DNA of 49,585 nucleotides from Welwitschia mirabilis (taxonomy: Eukaryota > Gnetophyta > Gnetopsida > Welwitschiales). Position numbers and translations under genes: made by a program. The notes under the pieces are model-generated. The model saw only the letters and a list, made by a program, of their open reading frames with translations. It was not told where the DNA came from and did no database searches. Shown piece by piece: positions 23,447 to 35,988 of this stretch; position 1 is the stretch's first letter, and each line of letters begins with the position of its first letter. The stretch is from NCBI GenBank assembly GCA_051453625.1, contig JBOZIK010000001.1, positions 147,719,350-147,768,934 on the forward strand, written 5' to 3'.

Positions 23447-23700
23447 CATTTACCCTTCTTCTTTGGGATAACTTATAAATGTCTTACTCATTTACTATTT
23501 GTAATGGGTTAAATGCTATTAGCTTTTTAAAATTTCAGGATTTCTTCTTTAAGAATATCACTAAAATTTGGATTTAACCTATGGTAATGTTAATAAATAT
23601 ATTTTACTTTAGGTTTTGAAATAATATGATGTGAATGAATGAAAGGATGAACTAAACTAGATCATCATAAGAATAAGTAAATTCTTTAGAGATTTCTATT
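22793..23700 (-). pseudogene. Reverse transcriptase of Ty3/gypsy element D
   Basis: Minus strand. The palm reads YYFLDGYSGYNQITI near 23290-23340 and YGLCDSSINFQRCM near 23195-23240. The catalytic box at 23134-23145 is FMDN instead of FMDD, so the second catalytic Asp is lost (GAT to AAT). The C-terminal part 22793-22978 reads LPTPVYVKDIRYLFRNVKFY, the connection between RT and RNase H. An (AT)16 microsatellite at 23413-23444 sits in the fingers-palm linker. Confidence 0.82.
23413..23444. repeat. (AT)16 microsatellite
   Basis: A perfect AT run embedded in the former RT coding region of element D, between the degraded VPKK-type and FLDGYSGYNQ segments. It must have grown after the element stopped coding. 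Confidence 0.97.
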
Positions 23701-24260
23701 AATACTTTTATGAGTTTTTATTCTTATAAAGAAGTAAGATGTGGACTAATAATAACTAGTTCAGATTGAGTAGTATTTAAGAAGATATATTTTAAATAAC
23801 TAGGTAGTAATTTCAGATCATTAATAACAACACTATTAGTAGTAAAAATATCATGAAAAGAACTAGTAGTTTTTATTTAATTAAAAGCATAGTTAAAATC
23901 TTCAAAATAAACACATTTAGTGGGAGAACTGATTTCATTTAAGTCTAATACATACTAAATAAGCAATTCATATTATTTATCTAAATAAAGCATATCATTT
24001 AAAATTAGAAAAAATTCATCACTTATAGGTTAAATTTGAAGAAAAATAAATTTTTTAATATAATTTATTTTTCTAACAATTTAAAAACATAATTAAGGTA
24101 ATAGAAAGATTATAAGAAATAATTTTTAATTCACTAGATTTATACATAATTTTAGTATGAATAGTTAGAAGCCAAGATTGATCAAAAGTAATGGAATATC
24201 TAGTTAAATCCATAGGTATTTTAAGAATTACAAAGTTGATAATATAAATGCCTTTATTAA

Positions 24261-24650
24261 TTAAATGAAAATATCTTTTAAGATTTCTAAGGATTTTACT
24301 AAAGTTACATTATCCATAAAAATAATCACATTAGTATGCTTAACATGGATAGATCCTAAGGATTTAAAAATAGATCTACGCATATGATTAACTCTAGCTT
24401 TTAAATCTATCAAATATTTGTCAATGATATGATCTCTAATAGTAATAATAATGTTAGGAGATATAAAGTCACCATTGTTTACTAGAATTTTAAAGTGTAA
24501 AATGCATGTAGTAGATGTAGTATGATTACTATTTTTTTTTGAATTATTGAATCTTTTATTTTTAGATGCATAAAACCTTAAAATATTTAGAATAAAAAGG
24601 AATTTTCTTAATTTCCTTAAGAAGGGAAATATTAATATTAACATTTTTAA
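24261..24650 (-). pseudogene. Protease of Ty3/gypsy element D, active site lost
   Basis: An open frame of 127 codons on the minus strand. Its middle aligns with the Athila-type retropepsin: YLIDLKARVNHMRRSIFKSL stands where relatives have DLGAS-INLMP-SIFKKLG. The Asp is kept, but Gly is replaced by Lys and Ser by Arg (24393-24407), so it could not be catalytic. The frame ends in the region matching 'LADRS...P.GI'. It sits between gag (24700-26070) and RT, as expected. Confidence 0.78.
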
Positions 24651-24699
24651 ACCACTTTATGGATGTCTTCACAATTATTATTACCTTTATTAAATTAAA

Positions 24700-26070
24700 G
24701 ATAACTAGAAAAAAGGATGGATTATTATAATTTTATTTTTTAAAACTTTATCTTAGGTTTAGATTTAATATTTTCTATTGATTTTTCTAAATTTTTATCT
24801 TCTTTAACTTTAGAATTATACTTAGAAATATTTTTTTCCCTTTTTAATCATCACATTTACAGTCATGTGTCCTTTACTAAATTAGTTGATTTTGGATTAG
24901 AATTTGATTAAGATAGTAAACTTGAATGAATCATTCTTATTTTGGTATTATAACATAAAGTTAAGTACATTTTACATTTGTTACACTGGATTTACTAATA
25001 ATTTCATTATTTCTTCTAATTTATTTTTATAAGATGGAGGAAGAGCTAATGGTTTATGTTTTATTGAGTTTAGTTATTATGAGGGTAAAATCTATTCTAA
25101 GTTTAAGGAAAATTGTTTAGATGAGGATTCAGATACTTGTTAAATGGTAAATTAGCATGATAGTTTTGGTTAACGGAATGAGATTTAAAATAATTATGTC
25201 ATTGCAAAGAATTTTAAAATACCTTTCAATTTTGACACATTTTTATGGGATAATCCCTTAGTTAACTAAATTCATAAAAAGATGAACTTGACAAAGACTG
25301 AGTTGGATTTTTCCTTGAGTTTTCTTATTCTAATGTAAGATGTTCTAATTAAGTAAAACAAGCTTCTATTTTTTAATCTAATTTTATATTTTATTTATCC
25401 TTATTTATAACATTATTTAAAATAATATTGGTTCTCAAATGATCATTTTCACTATTTTCCCACTTGTAAATTTCTTGTAATATTTCTTCTAATTCCTTTC
25501 AAGCTTAAATATGTATAGCATCAAGTAGTTTTTCATTAATTAAAGTTTCTATTATTTTTCTTATTTTTTTTCATTTAGATACTCTAAGGAAAATTGACTT
25601 AATATACTTACTTTAAATACATGATTAGTATTTTTAATAAGAAGATCCCTATAAGACTTAAAATATTTAGAATAAGATTTACTAGAAATTTAATTGAAGT
25701 TACTAATGAGGTTTCTTATTTAATTAATATAAGTGGTAGAAAGAAATCTCTTAACAAAATATTCTTTAAACTTTAGAAGATTTGAAAAATCCTCATTACT
25801 TTTAAGAAACCTATGCTAATGTCTAGTGCTATCATTTAAAATAAGAGGGATTACTATTGATTTAGATACATGAAAAAGATTTTTAATATGTAACCTTATA
25901 AACTAAATTAAATTCTTTAATAAATACATAAAGAAATATCTTTAAGAATTTTATGGAAAAATAGGTATTAGGATTAAAAGATATAGAGGAAGTGATTTTA
26001 AACCTCCAAAAAGTTATCCAATAGTATATTTAAGATTAGAATTTTAATCATTACTATCTTGGGTAGTCAT
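24700..26070 (-). pseudogene. Gag of Ty3/gypsy element D, decayed
   Basis: A possible start ATG is at 26068-26070, soon followed by stops. Around 25560-25780, minus-strand frames read DFSNLLKFKEYFVKRFLS, then FKSYRDLLIKNTNHVF. This matches the 'WEDLxxxFLxRFFPP...W.RFKELLRKCPHH' core of the Retrotrans_gag family. The C-terminal half (24700-25400) is too decayed to show a zinc knuckle. Confidence 0.6.
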
Positions 26071-26439
26071 TTGGAAAGTAATTATGTTTAAGGCTTTTAC
26101 AAGATGGTTTAAATGCTAAAAAAGTATTATAGTAAAAATGAATGTGGGAGAGGATGACTTAGAGATGAATATTTAAGACTATGAAATATTTATAAACATA
26201 CTTTAATACAAATCCAAGATTTACTCATAAATTCATAGTATAAAAGATAATAAAAAGAGATGTACAAAAGGAAGTAAAATTAGAACATGTGCACTTGGAA
26301 GGCTTACTAAAATAATGTAGTGCTTAGAAGGTCCATTGATGCAATTTTAATATAGAAAGTACTTTAAAATCAAATAACTTTTATTAATTATACATCTATT
26401 TGAAAAATAAGTACAATATTTGACATATAAATTATAACC

Positions 26440-26459
26440 CTACTTTAGAAATAATGCCA
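26440..26459 (-). promoter_or_regulatory. Possible primer-binding site of element D
   Basis: The minus strand reads AAAATTGGCATTATTTCTAA here. Athila/Tat elements carry a site starting TGGCGCC after an AAATT-type LTR end. The spacing of about 370 bases to the putative gag start is plausible. Only the first few bases agree, so this is tentative, and no matching pair of LTRs was found to confirm it. Confidence 0.3.
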
Positions 26460-27949
26460 ATTTTGGTTGAGGACAAAAGTGAACTTTTAAAATGAGAAGA
26501 TCATGCTTTGAGCCTTTATAAAATGAATTGTGTACTTAATATAATAATTTCACACATGGAAAATAAATAAATCATATCTAGTTCATAAAAAAATAAATAT
26601 TTTGAATTAAATTGTATGTATAAGAAAAACACAAAAGTATTAAACTGATGGAAACCTTAGCATAGATACTTATGAAAATATTATACACTATCTTATTAAA
26701 CTATTATTTTACATGTTTAAACAACTATTCTTAAGTGATATTTACATAATTAAAACACATGACATATAATAAACCTTGATAATTACATGTATAAAAAGCT
26801 AAATTTCACAAGATATGCAAATATAAATATAATGAAGAAGAAATAAATAATATTTATTAAACATTCATTATTATTTTAAAAACCATTTATAACTCAAAAA
26901 AATGATTAAAAGATTTGAAATAGTTGATCTAACTTAAACCATGATCATGTAAAATCAATTTTTATTAAAATGTTAAGTAGTTAAAATAATGTAAAATGAA
27001 TGTAAATGAGTTATTTAAATGTCTTATTCTATTTTATACTTATTTTATAATAACTTGGAATTAAAACATAATACTTTGGAATTACTGAATTTCAATACAT
27101 TTGACTTGAAAGTTAACTATTAAACAGGCTTCCAATGAGTTATAAAAGTGATGTACATATAACATTGATTATTAATCAACTCATAAATAATCAAAGATCA
27201 TCATGTAAATGTTTTTTTTTACAAAGTTAAACTTAGCCATTTTCTGAAATTTTGATCAGAAGAAAGAGAATAAAGAGATGAAAGAGGAAAAGGGAGAAAT
27301 TAACTTAATAAAGTTGACTTAAAATATCTCAAAACATTCAAAGTAATTAAAATATATCCTTAAAAAATTTTTTAGAGTTAAGAATTCAAGATCACAAAAG
27401 ATTGACTAAAATTCATTAGAAATAAAATACCTAGAAATATTTCCAAAAATTATGATCAATTCTACTTTAACCATGATTATTAAAAAACTATAAAACTTAA
27501 GAAAAATAAAATTTCATATTTTAAAGTTATTCAGATTAAATCATAATTTTTTTAAAATAGAGAAACAATAACTAGGAAATTTACTATTTAAGAACCAAAA
27601 AATAAATATTTTACTAACTTAGAAAATTCTAAATAAAACTGTAACTTCAATTGTAATTTCAAAAAATAATATTTTAGAGGTGAAGTTTCAGTTCTGGCTT
27701 CTTAAGCTTGAAATTTCATAAATTAGGAGTGTCATCTATTAACAATGTTTTAGAGAAATTAGAGTTGTAAATATTTATGGTTGAAATAAGCATTAAAATT
27801 CACTACTTTTATTTCAATTTTAAAAAATGTAGACAGAGAGAAGAGATAATAAAAAAATAAATATTTTAAATTTCATTATTAAGTAAATGATAAGAATGGA
27901 GAAAAGAAGAGAGAAGATAGATAAAACAAATGGTTCATTAGAGATAGAT
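26460..27949. other. Unassigned interval, very A+T rich
   Basis: No gene recognised. If the primer-binding site at 26440-26459 is real, this would hold the 5' LTR of gypsy element D. I could not find a convincing partner sequence on the other side of that element. Confidence 0.35.
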
Positions 27950-28308
27950 TCCCCAACATGTAAAATAAAAGAATGTTATGATAAGTACTAGATGTATAAA
28001 AATCCTTTTAGTATTAAATATGAAACATATCATAAGAAATTTAATTAAATTGAAAGAAATGCATGATAAAAATGCAAAAGCTAAAAAACAGTTGTAATCA
28101 ATATTATGCATAAAGATCTACTTGACACTGTACTAAGTAAAGAAGAAAACATAGTAAAAGTTTTGAAAGAACTTCTAAAATAATATTAGTATTTAGATGA
28201 TTATTATGATACACCATCAATAATTAAATACCTAATTAATTCGAGTGATTTTACATTCTTGTACATGTGGGATAAAACATAACCTTCTAACACTAGTATA
28301 TTTGGACA
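27950..28308 (-). mobile_element. 3' LTR of Ty1/copia element E
   Basis: Direct repeat of 33375-33704. The outermost ~150 bases align best: both contain CATAA.CCTTCTAACA.TA-type ends, TACATGTGGGAT or CACATGTGAGAT, and the block TTTAGATGATTATTATGAT against TTTAGATAATTATTATGAT. On the minus strand it starts TGTCC at 28308. The inner boundary near 27950 is approximate, because similarity fades. Confidence 0.7.
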
Positions 28309-28322
28309 TTTCCCTCTTTAAT
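28309..28322 (-). promoter_or_regulatory. Polypurine tract of element E
   Basis: The minus strand reads AATTAAAGAGGGAA-like purines directly against the TGTCC start of the 3' LTR. This is the expected primer for plus-strand DNA synthesis, and its position supports the LTR boundary at 28308. Confidence 0.6.
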
Positions 28323-28599
28323 GGTTGAAGGATCATTGAAGCTATAATTTAAATACATATTTTTCAAGTAAACTAGATCACTGAAAGAAAAACCCATGTA
28401 AAGGTAACTTTAAAAATATGAGAATATCTAGAATTGCTATTTAATTGAATTATAAATATTTCAACTAGTGAGTCCTCCTCAAAATTCCATGTGTGATCCT
28501 AACTCATAATACTATTTATACATAACTAAAGTAATGAATATATTCAAGGTTACTTAGGTGGCCATCAAATATCACATAGCCAAGCATATACTAAATTAT

Positions 28600-30560
28600 A
28601 AATGCTATTATAAATTAGTTAAGACTCTATATACTATTCAGACATTTCTATTCTAGTAAGCTAGTTTTTACTAGTTTTCTAAAACACATACAACTAAATC
28701 CTTCTCATGTTGAAAATCTAGCTTTTACAGGTAAGTAGTAGCAAAGGCTTACTAATAAATCTCTTCCTCATAATTGAGATTACTTCATCTTTAAACCTAT
28801 TTAAGAATTTTTATTTGATTATAAGATAAAATGATCTTTGAAACAAACATTCTTTAACCTATTAAGTGGCTTTATTAAGATGTATGACACTTGTTTTATA
28901 ATTGGAAAATGTGATAAACTAATGGTTTATTCTTAAATAAGCTCTCAAAATTAGAGATACTTTTTATGGATGTGGTTTGTATGTTTATAAAACACTAGAT
29001 TCTTAACCATGTGGATCACAAATTTCTTATTCATGTGTAGCTCTATTAATCCTTTTTGTTTTATGTTTATAAGTATTAGTAGTTTACATAGCCAAAAATA
29101 TTCTTGAAAGTTTCTAATACTATAATGTACTCTACTTTTGCTAAAGAATTGATAACTAACTTTTGTAGCTTAAATTATTTATGAGATAGCTGAATTTCCT
29201 AGATATGTGATGTATGCTATTATTTATTTTCTAATATCTATATCTTCTACAAAATCTACATTTAGGTGTGCATACAATTTTAATTTTTCATGCTATCCAT
29301 ACATCAAACCATAGTGTAATGTACTCCTTAAATATTGTAGAACTCTAATAGCTACATTCTAGTTACTTTGATCTAATTTTTATATGAACCTTAATAACAT
29401 ACTAGATATAAATGTTATATCTAATTTTGTATTTATTCCATAAATAATACATCCACCTAACCTTGTATATATTATAGCATCACAAAGTGGTGAATCATCA
29501 TCTTTTAACAGTTTAGTTTTCACTTTCATTGATTACTAATTTCTCTACAATTTTCAATTTGAAATTTTTTTATAAGATTTTTAATGTATTTCTATTTAGA
29601 AATAAAAAGCTTACCATCTTCACATTAAACTTAAACATTCAAATAATATTTCATTTACCTAATATTAGTGATTAGTTTAGCTAGATCCTCCTTTATTTAT
29701 TTTGATTATCTACATATAATTTTCTATAATTAAGTTATCATTAAAAATACAATAATAAAATTAAATTTATGTTCTTAATGAATAGAGTGACATCTATGTC
29801 TTAATAATCAAACATTTGAAAACAAATCTATTTTAGTCTACAAAATAACTTATGATAGCAAGCACATGATGCTCGCTTTAGATCATAGACTGATTTCTTT
29901 AGTCTATAAATGTTGTGTTTCTAATATTTTAATTCAAATCACTTAAGTTATGCTATGTATATTTCCTTCTTAAGATCACCATTTAAAAAGGTAGTTTAGC
30001 ATATAACTTAAGTTCGACCAACTCTATTATGCAATTATAGAAATAATATTTCTAATTGAAGCCCATTTAGTTATAATTGTAAAAACTTAATTATAGTCAT
30101 ATCCATGTTTCTATAAAATTCCTTTAAGTAAAAGTTATGCACTAAGTTTATTAAGAGTTTCATTTAATCTAAACTTATTTCTTAACATCCATTTTTTTAG
30201 CACTATGTTTCTTTTACAAGGTAGATCAACAATTTTCTAGGTTCTAGTTTTTATTAGAGCTTCATACTCAGTTCATATTACATATCTTCATTTAGCATCT
30301 TAGGGGGCTTCAATATAAGTAAGAAGCTCATCATTTATAGCTAGATGTAATTTTTTAGGTTTTAGATAAATAAAGTTTGATTATTATATTCTTGACCTAT
30401 ACACATAATATGTACTAGTTTTACCATTTTATCTAGTGTCATCTATTTAAGAATCTATTAAGTTTCTATTCTTTCACATGAAGGAATAACTATATATTCA
30501 TCTAAAAATTTAGCTTTCTCAAACGCTAAATCTTCAAAACGTATTAGAGAGCTTGGATAA
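28600..30560 (-). pseudogene. Reverse transcriptase and RNase H of Ty1/copia element E
   Basis: Minus strand, heavily broken. Recognisable pieces run from high to low coordinates. A KWMLRNKF-type opening lies near 30180. The segment FLNGDLKKEIY lies at about 29950-30000 after allowing for shifts. A degraded YVDD box lies near 29735, where three consecutive stops replace the Asp codons in one frame. SPLCDAIIYTRLGGCIIY lies near 29450. In RNase H, SLAKVEYIIVLETFK lies near 29110-29160, followed by an ELHMNKKFVIHMVKNLVFYK segment near 28985-29045. The order is normal copia RT-RNase H. Confidence 0.78.
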
Positions 30561-30899
30561 AAAGAATATTACATTGATGGAAAAGGGATCCTACTACTAG
30601 AATAAGAAAAAGGCATTATAGTAATATTGGTACAAGCATATCATCATAAGGGGATTTAATAATTTTAATAAGTTATCCTTGTGTGCCCTTTAAAATGTTG
30701 AAATCTCAAATTCATATAGGTAATCATTAGATTATTAATACTATAATGCTCTTATCTAATAATTCATAGTCATCAGATCATCCTATGTCTTAGCAAAATA
30801 ACATCTCAAGAGACTTTTATAGTTATTTAAGAGTAAATCAAAACTTTGTTACCTTTCTGATCATGAGGATACCTAATAGAAAAATCCTTTGATTACACA

Positions 30900-31740
30900 T
30901 GCACTACCTTTTGTATGGTGCTCATGAAGAACATGTAAAAAATAAGTAGAATAAAAAATTTTAAATGACTTAAATGTATGAACATTTTTAAACATTACAT
31001 GATTATATGAACTAGTTTACTCCAAAGATATGCTGGGATATTTTTATATAGCAAAAAATCTCTTACACAATTGAATAATCTATAAATCATGCATTTTACT
31101 AGATCATTTTAGTAAAATGTACCTAGAATTTTCAAATAATGGCAAATGTCATTCTCTTATGAAAACTACTTATATTCTTTTGACGTTAATTCTTTGTCAT
31201 TATTAGTTAGAAGGAACTCGACATCTAGAATATGCTCCCACTTGTTTCCGCTATTTAAAAGTTGATAATTCTTATGATTTCTACTTAAGTAATTAAGCCC
31301 ATCTTATTTTAGTAAAATCATCAATGAAATTAATGAAATAATGACTTCCACTAATATTTGTAATAGTTATAGGATCACCTACATCTATGTGAAAAATTTA
31401 AAACTTTCTTACAGTTTAAAAGGCAATTGGCTTAAATAGTTTCATAGTAGACTTTCTCATGAGGTAAGCTTCATATTTCAAAGGCTTTGATTGAAGTTTG
31501 AAAACATTCTTTAAGTGATATGTGCAAATGCCTAGTTTTTAATCATGAATATGGCCAAAATATCCATCTCATAATTACTCTTTAGTAAGATTAGTTAAAC
31601 TACCTAAGGGAGTTTTCACATGTAGATATTGGAGTTTTACCCACATAAAGACTAGGTTTCTAGAAGGATAAACTACTTGTAACATCTTATCATTAGTAGT
31701 AAGATGAAAATCATAGCCATGAGTTACAAAATTTGAGAGT
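30900..31740 (-). pseudogene. Integrase of Ty1/copia element E
   Basis: The clearest stretch (about 31290-31400, minus strand) is stop-free and reads FHIDVGDPITI, then HYFINFIDDFTKIRW. This matches the copia integrase core 'lHtDlxGP...YFvtFIDDfSR..W', with the first catalytic Asp intact at 31383-31385. Near 31180-31200, NDKELTSKEYK corresponds to 'SDNGxEFxSxEF', keeping the second Asp. The C-terminal half is too decayed to follow. Confidence 0.8.
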
Positions 31741-31808
31741 GATAACAAATTCTATTGTAAGGCCTAAATATAAAGAACATCAAGAAGAATGAAATCAAAG
31801 AGATATTT

Positions 31809-32195
31809 CTAATTCAATTTGATTTGTCTAATTCCTTTAATAGATTTTTTGGATTTATTTGCCATGGTGACCAAACCTGATACCTTAGTATTTAATAATG
31901 AAAATAGAGGTTTACCTAAAATCATATGCTTGGCAGCATCTATGTTCATAATCCATGTGATTATTATCAAGGAATTAATGTTGTTTGCCATGTTTTCTAT
32001 GTATATCTTAGTTAGGTTGAAGCTACTTTTAACATAAATAATTATTAATTCATAGAAGGTACTTAAGCAACATAATGTGATGATTATGCTTATTGTGTGT
32101 ATGTGGAATGAACTAAGCCGAAAAAGTATCTTCATTATTATCTTAATCATATAATGTAAAATTAACATGTCCATTATCAAAAATATTATTTTCAT
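31809..32195 (-). pseudogene. Protease region of Ty1/copia element E, active site lost
   Basis: A 128-codon open frame, minus strand. Its C-terminal third reads WIMNIDAAKHMILGKPLFS and then GLVTMANKSKKSIKGI. This is the copia protease start 'WIxDSGASxHMTG...LF', followed by the strand with 'VTTANG'. The catalytic Asp-Ser-Gly has become Asn-Ile-Asp (31938-31946), so the enzyme is dead. The N-terminal part is an Ile/Thr-rich linker without recognised motifs. Confidence 0.78.
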
Positions 32196-32199
32196 GTTC

Positions 32200-32930
32200 T
32201 TTAATCTTATGAGTCTTATTAGCTAGTACTCTAGAGTTTCTTGTAACATGATTTTTCTTTTAACATCATTCACATACTACACTTGTATTTGTATTCTACC
32301 TCAACCTTGGCCTTTATTACTTTTGATTCTATCTAAACTGTTATCCTAAGAGGACTGACTAAATTCTATTTCATCATTGATATCAAAATTTAATAAAACA
32401 TCAAGATTATTACTTTAACTAGATTTGTTAAATTCATTTTTAAATTTATTTCCTTTTTTTTTCTTTTTCTTTTTCTTTTTTTTTTTTTTTTTGCAAAGCT
32501 TCTATGAGCTTATTAGCCAAATGTTCAAAGTCAAGAGTCTTCAATGTATTATTATCCTACAAGATTAATAACAAATTTCTATAGTCTAATGTATACAAAT
32601 AAGATTAAATGAGAAAAATCCATGTGATATATTAATTTTTAAAATCTCTATCAAGATTTTGTTTATTGGCCTTAATATGTTAATTATTTCAAGATTAACT
32701 AAGAAGTATTATGAACATTCTTGCTAATCATGCTATGCAAGTTGTAATCTATGTAAAGAAGAATACCTACATGAATTTTATCATCATTTTCAATCCACTT
32801 TTCAAATCTTGTAACACCTATAGGTTATGTAAAAGGGAAATCCAGATCATTCCTCTAAATATTTTCAAAGATAATAGCTATTTTAAGACTTATAAACCAT
32901 GTGTCCCAATCCTCCTTATCATGTAGAACT
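32200..32930 (-). pseudogene. Gag of Ty1/copia element E, decayed
   Basis: Minus strand, between the LTR leader and protease. One readable piece is LKTLDFEHLANKLIEAL followed by a run of Lys codons (32451-32510), similar to the 'sLe.va.aL...E' segment and basic tail of copia gag. Then comes NKFKNEFNKSS. No CCHC zinc knuckle can be made out. The assignment depends on position. Confidence 0.5.
32451..32492. repeat. Poly-T tract with CTTTTT interruptions
   Basis: About 42 bases made of T runs broken by single C; on the coding strand this is a poly-Lys/A tract in the gag of copia element E. Likely expanded by slippage. Confidence 0.9.
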
Positions 32931-33374
32931 AAGATAGCCTTTTGCTAGAAAGTAATTAACATGATTTTTAACTAAATAAAAAACAATATAGAACTAAATT
33001 ACAAAGAGAAAGAAAACTATGGGTTTAAACCACCCTAAAAAGTAATATTTTACAAGAAATTTGGAGTATGTCAATAAAGATCACTAATTTTAAGTTATTT
33101 ATACTTAAAATTTTTTAAAAATATACTAAAAAGTAGTAAGATTTATTTATTTTTTATACTATGGATCACTTTATAATCTTTTCATAATGGGGTATAATAA
33201 GTTTTTTTATTTTTTATGTAAACCTTATGGCCATAATAGTAAAGTTGTCCTTTTACACATACTAGAAGATTTTACACGTAGATCTTACAGTAAAGATAAA
33301 GAGTATTCCATGCTGGTTGCTAATAAACCTATACTAGTAACATTAGTTTTTATAATAGTAGGGCTAAGTTGGGA

Positions 33375-33704
33375 TCAATCCACCAATTTTTAAATAGATT
33401 AGTATTTTATGTTAAAACCCTAATACACTGTTAGTTTTTAAATAACAGCTAGCACATTTATTTTTGATATCAATCAAAGTAATCTAAAATTAATTTTTTA
33501 TAGAAAGGTTTACCTCAAACTCTAATAAGTAAAGGATAAAATACAAAATAATATTTGAAATATCTTCCAAATTAAAAAAAATCTATGTTTAGATAATTAT
33601 TATGATAAGCCATTATGTATTAAATACCCAAACGACCAGAGTAATTTTATACCCCCACACATGTGAGATACAACATAAGCCTTTAACATTAATACATTCT
33701 ACCA
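33375..33704 (-). mobile_element. 5' LTR of Ty1/copia element E
   Basis: Pairs with 27950-28308 in the same orientation across an interior carrying gag, protease, integrase and RT in copia order. The minus-strand start is TGGTAGAATG at 33704. A TATAAAAT motif lies about 60 bases inside it (33638-33648), a candidate promoter. Divergence from its partner is high by eye, so the insertion is old. No clear primer-binding site remains next to the inner end. Confidence 0.65.
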
Positions 33705-34947
33705 TAATTCATTTAAGCCTAAGCATAAAAATATAAGAGGAAAGAACAGTTATTGATTTGATGTAATCACACTCCTTTCCATTATTCTTTAATCTAAATG
33801 CCTACAAGATATAATGCTTTCTCCTCCTCTTCCATCACCAGTTTACATACATTTCATCACCTTATAATGCCCTCTATTTAGATGTAAAATGGGGAAAATG
33901 TAAATGGAAAATGGATTATAAAAGGATGTAAGTGGATAAGAATAAACATATATTACTACAATAAATGTGAATGAAGAATAAAGAGGAATTTCATAGTAAT
34001 ACAAAGATAAGATTAACTTGTAAGAGAAGAAATAAGGGGAAAATATGATAAAAAAATCCTTGCAAAGAAAAATTAAGTATGAAAATGGAATAAAAACGAT
34101 TTCTATATCATTTACTTATTATAGATAAATAGCTTGAAGTAGTCCTTCATGCTTTGCAAATCCACATTAGATCTTAACTACCTAATCACATATATTATAA
34201 ATTATCTTTAAATGAATCAAAATGCATTGTTGTATGTTCATCAAACCTATAATTCCCTTTGTCTTCAAGTACAAAGATACTTCTAAGAGTAGTATTATAG
34301 TTCTAAAAGGATAAAAAGTTATTTCTATTAATACCTAATTTTATCAAAAATTTAGGCTTCATCATAGAGAAATGTTAATCATAGATTAAAGTACATTCAT
34401 TCATAATGTAATCATAGTAAAGAATACCAAATTAAAGATCAGGCCTAACATTAGACATGATAGATTTCACATGAGTCAATCCTTTCCTCATACCCAGGAA
34501 GATAAAAAGAAGGATTAAAACCTGATGATAAGATAAGTCCTTATCATAGTAAGTAGAATTCTTGATCTAAAATAGTAGAGTTCTAGTAGATGATGATAAA
34601 TAACACTTTGATAATTATAGAATCTAAGCCTCATGATTAAGTGATGAATAGAAGATAAAGGATGACTAATCTTTAAAATAGGTTGTGCTTTTATAGACCT
34701 TCTTAAAGTTGAACATATTTGTTAGTTGATTTTTATTATTGATAGATGTATAATAACAAATCTATTGAGGTAGTAGAACATAAATATATAACTCCTAGTA
34801 ATTTTAGACTCTTTAGCATTAGGATATAAGATTAATCCATCAACTTAATATATGATTAGATTATCCTCCTTTGTGAAATCTAATTAACTTTAGAAATTGA
34901 TGTTTCTAGTAGTTTAAATAATGGTTTTAGTTTCTTTTGCATATTAA
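33705..34947. other. Unassigned interval
   Basis: No gene or repeat recognised. It separates copia element E from the insertion at 34953. Sequence at its right end should continue at 44472, because the element at 34953-44466 is inserted between them. Confidence 0.4.
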
Positions 34948-34952
34948 GATTC
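34948..34952 (+). repeat. Left target-site duplication of element F
   Basis: GATTC here against AATTC at 44467-44471: four of five bases agree, as expected for an aged 5 bp duplication made on insertion of an LTR retrotransposon. Confidence 0.55.
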
Positions 34953-35486
34953 TATTAGGTCCTAATATTTAAGGTTTAAAGACCTAGCCTAAAAATACGA
35001 TCCACAAGCTAAATTAGTTATTATTATTACTAACATTAAGATATAGTTAAATTGTGAAAAATTTATGCTATAATGTTTTATTTTAAGTCCTTTCATTTGT
35101 AATAGCTACAATATTATTATTTTTTATAAATTCTTGATAATTAATCATGATCTTTTATGGCTAAGGTATTGGTTAAATTTGTGGTCATGTTAGTTTTTAC
35201 ATTATTTTCCTTATCTAATAGTTGTACTTTTCCTTTTTTAAAACATGGAAATTATATTGTTAATATGAATCAATTGATTCCTTATTTTAATAAATGCATT
35301 ATTATTTATTATGATAAAATATTATGCACCTAGTGGCCTGGCAAAGTAATGAAATCCCCATCACTTCCATCACCTACATCACTTCCACCTCCTTCACCAC
35401 TTCCACTACATCACCACCTTTACCACCCTTTTTTATGATGGTTCCTATTCATGTTCTCATGTCTTTTCATCTCCTTTATCCTATAT

Positions 35487-35494
35487 TATAAATA
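35487..35494 (+). promoter_or_regulatory. TATA box of element F, 5' LTR
   Basis: TATAAATA followed by GGACCTTATTCTCCTC. The same motif and downstream sequence is kept at 43002-43009 in the other LTR, at nearly the same distance from the LTR start (534 and 531 bases). Conservation of this block amid heavy drift suggests it is the core promoter. Confidence 0.7.
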
Positions 35495-35988
35495 GGACCT
35501 TATTCTCCTCTTATTTCATATCTTGAAAAAGCCTTCTCTATTGAATCTTGGTTATTAAACTCAGAGCTTGGAATTAAAACTTTGGATCTCCACAAGTTTT
35601 TAAATCTTTATCTAATTTTGGTATCGTTTATGGTCTTTTATTTTATTATTGTATGGTTCTTAGCTTTTATTTTATTTTTTGTATGATTTATGATCTTTTA
35701 TTTTATTCTTATATGGTTTTTAATTTGGTGTATTTTCTGTATGATTTATGGTTTAAGCCTATTTCTTATATGTTCTTTACTTACTTATTCAATTCCTTTC
35801 CATTTGTCATGCTTGCTTTTCTTAAAAGCTTGTTTGTTATTTTTCACACTATTGAAAGCTTGTAGCTTTTATTTGTAAATCATGCCCATGCTTAGGATTC
35901 TTTCACCTTAGCCCTTACTCATAATGATTTAAGGTTGTAACTTTTCGTTGACCTATAATTAATATATTCTATATTACTGAAAATTCCT

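Noticed and set aside
26460-27949. 5' LTR of gypsy element D
   Set aside because: No matching sequence was found on the far side of the element, and no TG/CA boundary stands out, so it is left unassigned.
31809-32195. 128-codon frame as a membrane-like host protein (Ile/Leu rich)
   Set aside because: The C-terminal part is a copia protease start (W..N..A..HM) with integrase downstream; hydrophobicity comes from A+T-rich codons.
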